A DNA stretch of 61,944 nucleotides. Origin: Pullilachnospira_A gallistercoris (lineage in GTDB: Bacteria; Bacillota; Clostridia; Lachnospirales; Lachnospiraceae). Every line of letters begins with the position of its first letter. Position 1 is the first letter of the stretch. The position numbers were made by a program, and so were the translations under genes. The notes below the pieces were generated by a model. That model was not told the DNA's origin. It searched no databases and worked only from the letters and a program-made list of their open reading frames with translations. The DNA lies in the NCBI GenBank assembly GCA_018712125.1, contig DVHM01000031.1:1-61944 (forward strand), in the 5' to 3' direction. Below, piece after piece: positions 57,807-61,944 of this stretch.

Positions 57807-58150
57807 GAAATGTGAAGCAGAAATGTTATACCATGCGGTTCTGTGGGCGAGACAGTCAGAGGAACCGGAAAATGCGTCGGCGGAGGAATCCGGTCCGGCG
57901 CATTTGTCGTTTTGCGGGAAACTGGGTGCCTCTTTTTTGATTCGCGGGAAACCGCGTGCCCTGTTGTGGAGGAGGACCGGGAAATACGGACTGCCGGGTA
58001 AATTTCTGAACAAATCGCGAACAGCTTTTTTGGCGGTTCTGTATGCTTTCCCGGCAGTGGGGTTTGATGGTATACTCAAAAGAAAGCGGGAAATCGCTGC
58101 GAAAGTTGATATGAGAGCAAAGATTCTGCTGCAAGAAGGAGGGATCACAT
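57807..58150 (+). other. Intergenic region of 344 bases before the alpha-galactosidase gene
   Basis: No gene seen. The only recognisable signal is an extended -10 promoter, TGG-TATACT (58068-58076), and the ribosome site AAGGAGG before the gene at 58151. GCGGGAAACTG-like and GCGGGAAACCGCG repeats (near 57915 and 57944) are present but unexplained. Confidence 0.5.
58068..58076 (+). promoter_or_regulatory. Extended -10 promoter of the alpha-galactosidase gene
   Basis: TGGTATACT (58068-58076) with no clear -35; start expected near 58083. Confidence 0.5.
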
Positions 58151-60484
58151 ATGATTGAGAGGACAAAAAGCGCGTTCTGGCTGCAGACAGCACATACGAC
58201 CTATGCGTTTCGCGTGATGGACAGCGGCCAGCTGGAGCATCTGTACTATGGGAGGAGACTCCTTGCGCCGAGAGGTGGAATACTGGGGGAGGATGAAAAC
58301 GGTACGGAGGAAGCGCTTGCGGGCAAACACCGATTCGGCCCGGGGAACAGCATCCAGTATCGGGAGGAACTGCCGGGATTTTCTCTGGAGGAGCCATGTC
58401 TGGAGATGTCGGCGCTGGGGAAGGGGGATATCCGGGAGCCGTTTCTGGAGATTGTACACGGGGACGGGAGTACCACCAGTGATTTTGTCTGTCGGGATTT
58501 TTACATGGACCGGGGCAAACCCCCTTTTAAAACCCTTCCCGGCTCCTTCGGTACAGCGCAGGAGATTGAGCATCTGTGCGTGACGCTTACGGACCGATCC
58601 TATGGTCTGGAGTTGGAGCTGCACTACTATGTCTATGAGGAGCGGGACGTGATTGCCAGAAGCGCCCGGCTGATAAACCGCAGTGACCGGGAGATTGGGC
58701 TGAGACGGATGATGAGCCTGCAGATCGATTTTGACGGTACGAATTTTGATTTTACTACCTTCGGCGGTGCCTGGGCCAGGGAAATGAACCGGCGAACAGT
58801 GACAGTCAGCGGGGGCAAATGTGTGAATGCTTCCTTTACAGGCACTTCTTCCAGCCGGGCAAATCCCTTTGTGATGCTCAGCGCTCCCGGGACAACGGAG
58901 GAGGCGGGGGATTGCTACGGGTTCCACCTCATTTACAGCGGCAATCACTATGAGGCGGTTGAGGCAGGCAGCTACGGAACGACCCGGTTCTGCGCCGGGA
59001 TCAATCCCCAGTCCTTTTGCTTTCTGCTAAAGCCCGGGGAGGACTTCGAGGCGCCGGAGGCGGTCATGACCTACACACATGAGGGATTCGGCGGCGTCAG
59101 CCGGCAGATGCATGCCTTTATCCGACATCACATTGTGCGGGGCGAGTGGAGCAGGAAACCCCGGCCGGTGCTGCTCAACAGCTGGGAGGCGGCTTACTTC
59201 GACATCGACGAGGAGAAACTGCTGCGTCTGGCAAAAGCCGGGAAAGATGTGGGGATCGAGCTTTTCGTGGTGGACGATGGATGGTTCGGAACGCGGACGG
59301 ATGACACCCGATCTCTGGGAGACTGGCAGGAAAACCGGGAGAAATTGCCCGGTGGTCTGGCGGGGCTCTGCGAGAAAGTGAAGGCCCTGGGACTGCAGTT
59401 CGGTATCTGGGGGGAGCCGGAGATGATCAGTGTGAACAGCCGCCTCTATGAGGCACATCCCGATTACGCTATGGTCATTCCGGGGAAACCGCACTCCGAA
59501 GGGAGAAATCAGCGGATTCTGGATCTGACCCGAAGAGAGGTGCAGGATTTTGTCATCGAGGAGATGAGCAGAGTCTTCTCATCGGCGGATATCTCCTATG
59601 TGAAATGGGATATGAACCGGATCTTTTCCGACTACTATTCCGCTGCACTGGAGCCGGAGCGCCAGGGAGAAGTGGCTCATCGCTACGTGCTGGGGCTGTA
59701 CCGGTGCCTGAAGGAACTGACGGAGCGTTTTCCCCACATCCTGTTTGAGGGGTGCGCCGGCGGCGGAAACCGCTTTGATCTGGGGATGCTCTGCTATTTC
59801 CCGCAGATCTGGGCCAGCGATAACACTGACGCGGTGTGTCGTGTGGATATGCAGACAAATTACAGTTACGGATATCCCATGTCGACGGTAAGCGCCCATG
59901 TATCGGCCTGCCCCAATCATCAGACTCTTCGGATGACGCCGCTGGAGACGCGGTTTCATGTGGCGGCTTTCGGCGTTCTCGGGTATGAGTGTAACCTCTG
60001 TGAAATGGATGAGGAGGAGCTTGCGGTCATCCGAAAGCAGATTGCCCTCTACAAGAGATGGAGGGATGTGCTTCAGACCGGAACCTTCTATCGGATTTGC
60101 GAGGGAAATCAGATACAGTGGATCTGTGTGTCTGAGGACCGGAGGCGTGCAGTGGGATTTTTCATGCAGAAGCTGACACGGGCAAATGCCTCCCAGGCGA
60201 GATTCCGGGCAAAGGGGCTGATCCCGGAGCAGAGGTATCATTTTTACAATCCGACGACGGAGGAGGATCCCGGAGTGGGGCTTTCGTTGCTTGGAGGGAT
60301 GGGCGCTCCCGGCAGACAGATGCCGCCTGCCGAGCGGGAGAATTATCATCTGCGGGGCGACGCGCTGATGTACGCGGGCATCCGGCTGGAACAGGCATTC
60401 TGCGGCGCCGGTTACTATGAGGGAATACGGTTTTTCGGAGATTTCGCTTCCAGAATCTATTTTATGGAGTCGGAAGAAGCGTAG
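58151..60484 (+). CDS. Alpha-galactosidase, family GH36
   Basis: This 777-residue cytoplasmic enzyme removes terminal alpha-1,6-galactose (raffinose, melibiose, galactomannan oligosaccharides). Length and domains fit GH36 subgroup I: N-terminal beta-supersandwich (about 1-340), TIM barrel (about 345-650) with VVDDGWF, the nucleophile Asp487 in YVKWDMNR, CAGGGNRFDLGM and acid/base Asp557 in WASDNTD, then a C-terminal beta domain. The Asp spacing of 70 residues equals that of well-studied GH36 enzymes. ATG 58151 follows AAGGAGGGATCACAT. It lies 140 bases before the uridine phosphorylase gene. Confidence 0.95.
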   Translation: MIERTKSAFWLQTAHTTYAFRVMDSGQLEHLYYGRRLLAPRGGILGEDENGTEEALAGKHRFGPGNSIQYREELPGFSLEEPCLEMSALGKGDIREPFLEIVHGDGSTTSDFVCRDFYMDRGKPPFKTLPGSFGTAQEIEHLCVTLTDRSYGLELELHYYVYEERDVIARSARLINRSDREIGLRRMMSLQIDFDGTNFDFTTFGGAWAREMNRRTVTVSGGKCVNASFTGTSSSRANPFVMLSAPGTTEEAGDCYGFHLIYSGNHYEAVEAGSYGTTRFCAGINPQSFCFLLKPGEDFEAPEAVMTYTHEGFGGVSRQMHAFIRHHIVRGEWSRKPRPVLLNSWEAAYFDIDEEKLLRLAKAGKDVGIELFVVDDGWFGTRTDDTRSLGDWQENREKLPGGLAGLCEKVKALGLQFGIWGEPEMISVNSRLYEAHPDYAMVIPGKPHSEGRNQRILDLTRREVQDFVIEEMSRVFSSADISYVKWDMNRIFSDYYSAALEPERQGEVAHRYVLGLYRCLKELTERFPHILFEGCAGGGNRFDLGMLCYFPQIWASDNTDAVCRVDMQTNYSYGYPMSTVSAHVSACPNHQTLRMTPLETRFHVAAFGVLGYECNLCEMDEEELAVIRKQIALYKRWRDVLQTGTFYRICEGNQIQWICVSEDRRRAVGFFMQKLTRANASQARFRAKGLIPEQRYHFYNPTTEEDPGVGLSLLGGMGAPGRQMPPAERENYHLRGDALMYAGIRLEQAFCGAGYYEGIRFFGDFASRIYFMESEEA

Positions 60485-60623
60485 GGCGCGGCATCGGTTT
60501 TGCGGGATCTGCTGTGTCGGGAAAAGGGGAAGGTGGGGCAATCAGTTGCGGATCAGGGAACGTGAAACGGCAGCAGGGAAAAGGTCAGAAGAAACGGAAA
60601 AGAAAACAGACAGGAGGCAAAAT

Positions 60624-61412
60624 ATGCAGAAACATTTGGAACAGGATTTACAGTATCATTTACACATCCGGCCGGGGGACGTGGGGCGCTATGTGCTGTT
60701 GCCCGGCGATCCCAAGCGCTGCGCGAAGATCGCGGAAAACTTTGACGACGCGAAACTGGTGGCGGACAGCCGGGAGTTTGTGACTTATACCGGGTATCTG
60801 GAAGGGGAGAAGGTCAGCGTGACGTCCACGGGCATCGGCGGACCCTCCGCGTCCATTGCCATGGAGGAGCTGGTGCGCTGCGGCGCGGACACCTTTCTTC
60901 GGGTCGGGACCTGCGGCGGTATGGCCCTGGATGTGATCGGCGGAGATATCGTGGTGGCTACCGGGGCAATCCGCATGGAAGGAACCAGCCGGGAGTACGC
61001 GCCCATTGAATTCCCCGCGGTGGCGGACATCACGGTTGCCAACGCCCTGATCGCCGCGGCGAAGAGACTCGGTTTCCGCTATCACGCCGGGGTGGTACAG
61101 TGCAAGGATTCCTTTTACGGTCAGCACTCCCCGGAGACGAAACCGGTCAGCTATGAACTGCAGAACAAGTGGGAGGCATGGAAAAGGCTGGGATGTCTGG
61201 CTTCCGAGATGGAATCCGCGGCCCTCTTCGTGGTGGCAAGCTATCTGGGCGTGCGCTGCGGATCGGACTTTCTCGTGGTTCACAACCAAGAGCGTGACGC
61301 CGCGGGCATGGACAATCCGGTGGTCTACGAGACAGAAGGGGCTATTGAGGTGGCTGTGGAAGCCCTGCGGATACTGATCGCTCAGGATCGGAGCGATACC
61401 CTGCGTCAGTGA
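60624..61412 (+). CDS. udp: Uridine phosphorylase
   Basis: This 262-residue nucleoside phosphorylase (NP-I family) splits uridine to uracil and ribose 1-phosphate. Conserved blocks are LLPGDPKRCAKIAE (phosphate), TGIGGPSASIAMEEL, FLRVGTCGGM, CKDSFYGQHSPE and LASEMESAALFVVA (ribose and base). ATG 60624 follows AGGAGG; an open frame from 60417 overlaps the GH36 gene and has no site. The stop overlaps by seven bases with the stop of the convergent Rpn-like gene. Confidence 0.93.
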   Translation: MQKHLEQDLQYHLHIRPGDVGRYVLLPGDPKRCAKIAENFDDAKLVADSREFVTYTGYLEGEKVSVTSTGIGGPSASIAMEELVRCGADTFLRVGTCGGMALDVIGGDIVVATGAIRMEGTSREYAPIEFPAVADITVANALIAAAKRLGFRYHAGVVQCKDSFYGQHSPETKPVSYELQNKWEAWKRLGCLASEMESAALFVVASYLGVRCGSDFLVVHNQERDAAGMDNPVVYETEGAIEVAVEALRILIAQDRSDTLRQ

Positions 61413-61933
61413 TTTCCTGATGCTGTGTTCAGAAGGCGTTCCACGGTAGGGATATCGGTCTCCAGCTCTGCTGCGATGGCCGTCATATCCTTACCCTGGG
61501 CGGCTTTTTTGCGCGCGAGATCCCGCAAGGCATCCTCCCGGCCTTTGGTAAAACCGGAAATTTCGCCCTCTCGGACTCCGTCCTCATATCCGTCCTGGTA
61601 GACGCTTCTCTTGTATTTTTTCTCGTCAAACTCTGTCAACAGCATATGCATTACCTCCGTCTTCTGCCGGATCAGCACATCTTTGAGGATCCCCTCCTCG
61701 ATGCAGCTGTCCATGGCTGTCTCGATGGCGTGCTTTAAAGACATACCCCTGCCCAGGGCATCGTGGATGCGGGAGACAAACTCGGAGTACTCTTCCAGCC
61801 GCCTGCACTTCTCCAGCAGTTCCCGCTTATCCTTAAAGAGAAAGCGGAACAGATGATCCCGGTAGGAACGGTTGAGATGAATGTGAGGAAGCCAGAAACC
61901 TCCCGCATACCATTTGAAAGATTTTCTTACCAT
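61406..61933 (-). CDS. Rpn-family protein lacking most of the nuclease core (internally deleted)
   Basis: This 175-residue protein has the beginning and end of the Rpn (recombination-promoting nuclease / PD-(D/E)XK transposase-like) family but not the middle. Residues 1-37 resemble the family N-terminus (LNRSYRDHLFRFLFKDK), and from about residue 38 (RELLEKCRRLEEYSEFV) it continues with the C-terminal helical region (SIEEGILKDVLIRQKTEVMHMLLTEFDEKKYKR and a GREDALRDLARKKAAQG tail). Family members are about 280-330 residues, so roughly 120-150 residues with the catalytic PD-(D/E)XK motif are missing. Start ATG 61933 follows GAGGTAACTTT at the window edge. It may be a remnant or an inactive partner of full-length Rpn. 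Confidence 0.7.
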   Translation of the reverse strand: MVRKSFKWYAGGFWLPHIHLNRSYRDHLFRFLFKDKRELLEKCRRLEEYSEFVSRIHDALGRGMSLKHAIETAMDSCIEEGILKDVLIRQKTEVMHMLLTEFDEKKYKRSVYQDGYEDGVREGEISGFTKGREDALRDLARKKAAQGKDMTAIAAELETDIPTVERLLNTASGNH

Positions 61934-61944
61934 AAAGTTACCTC

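Overview
The window is a chromosomal segment from a spore-forming, butyrate-producing Clostridia, most likely a gut member of the Lachnospiraceae. The evidence is a sporulation sigma factor (SigF-like) at the left edge, a butyryl-CoA:acetate CoA-transferase close to the Roseburia/Eubacterium rectale type, strong AGGAGG ribosome-binding sites, fairly GC-rich codon use and a dense set of carbohydrate-utilisation genes with AraC-family regulators. No rRNA, tRNA, CRISPR array or intact insertion sequence was recognised.

Layout, left to right. (1) 1-4775: end of a sporulation sigma gene, a MacA/MacB-like efflux operon (HlyD adaptor, ATPase, FtsX permease) and an alpha/beta hydrolase. (2) 4950-11298: an SDR oxidoreductase divergent from a TetR regulator, a structured non-coding stretch, a formylglycine-type sulfatase, a TVP38 membrane protein and a MATE transporter. 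(3) 11608-15335: the rhamnose operon rhaB-rhaA-rhaD, closed by a terminator. (4) 15987-17986: a small membrane protein behind a LytTR-like direct repeat, and a membrane-anchored Ntn (C45/choloylglycine-type) hydrolase behind two identical-class palindromic operators. (5) 18644-23974: response regulator, histidine kinase, ABC ATPase and large FtsX permease, a Bce/Vex-type peptide-sensing or resistance module. (6) 24327-28987: an 11-residue-repeat coiled-coil protein, two AraC regulators, a YczE membrane protein and a HAD phosphatase. (7) 29154-37272: a GH43-like enzyme, an ECF sigma/anti-sigma pair, a cupin-AraC regulator, a fucose/arabinose-isomerase-family enzyme and a xylulokinase, with highly structured leaders. 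(8) 37310-42889: SGNH esterase, RluA pseudouridine synthase, thioredoxin, and the copper operon csoR-copA with a CopZ-like domain fused to the CopA C-terminus. (9) 42989-49847: circularly permuted GH3, aminotransferase, GH39 and GH1. (10) 50106-61933: AraC, an orphan solute-binding lipoprotein, a GPH sugar symporter, another AraC, the butyrate CoA-transferase, GH36 alpha-galactosidase, uridine phosphorylase and an internally deleted Rpn-family protein.

The genes fit one lifestyle: uptake of oligosaccharides, intracellular hydrolysis (the GH43, GH3, GH39, GH1 and GH36 enzymes and the sulfatase all lack signal peptides), channelling of rhamnose and other pentoses/deoxysugars through isomerase-kinase-aldolase steps, and disposal of carbon as butyrate. 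The best leads for new biology are regulatory: a shared 20-bp-period TTTTACAATA direct repeat in front of both the sugar symporter and the butyrate CoA-transferase, a long imperfect palindrome before the xylulokinase gene, a terminator-like leader before the sugar isomerase, a nested copZ start inside copA, and short dispersed structured repeats in the long intergenic regions.
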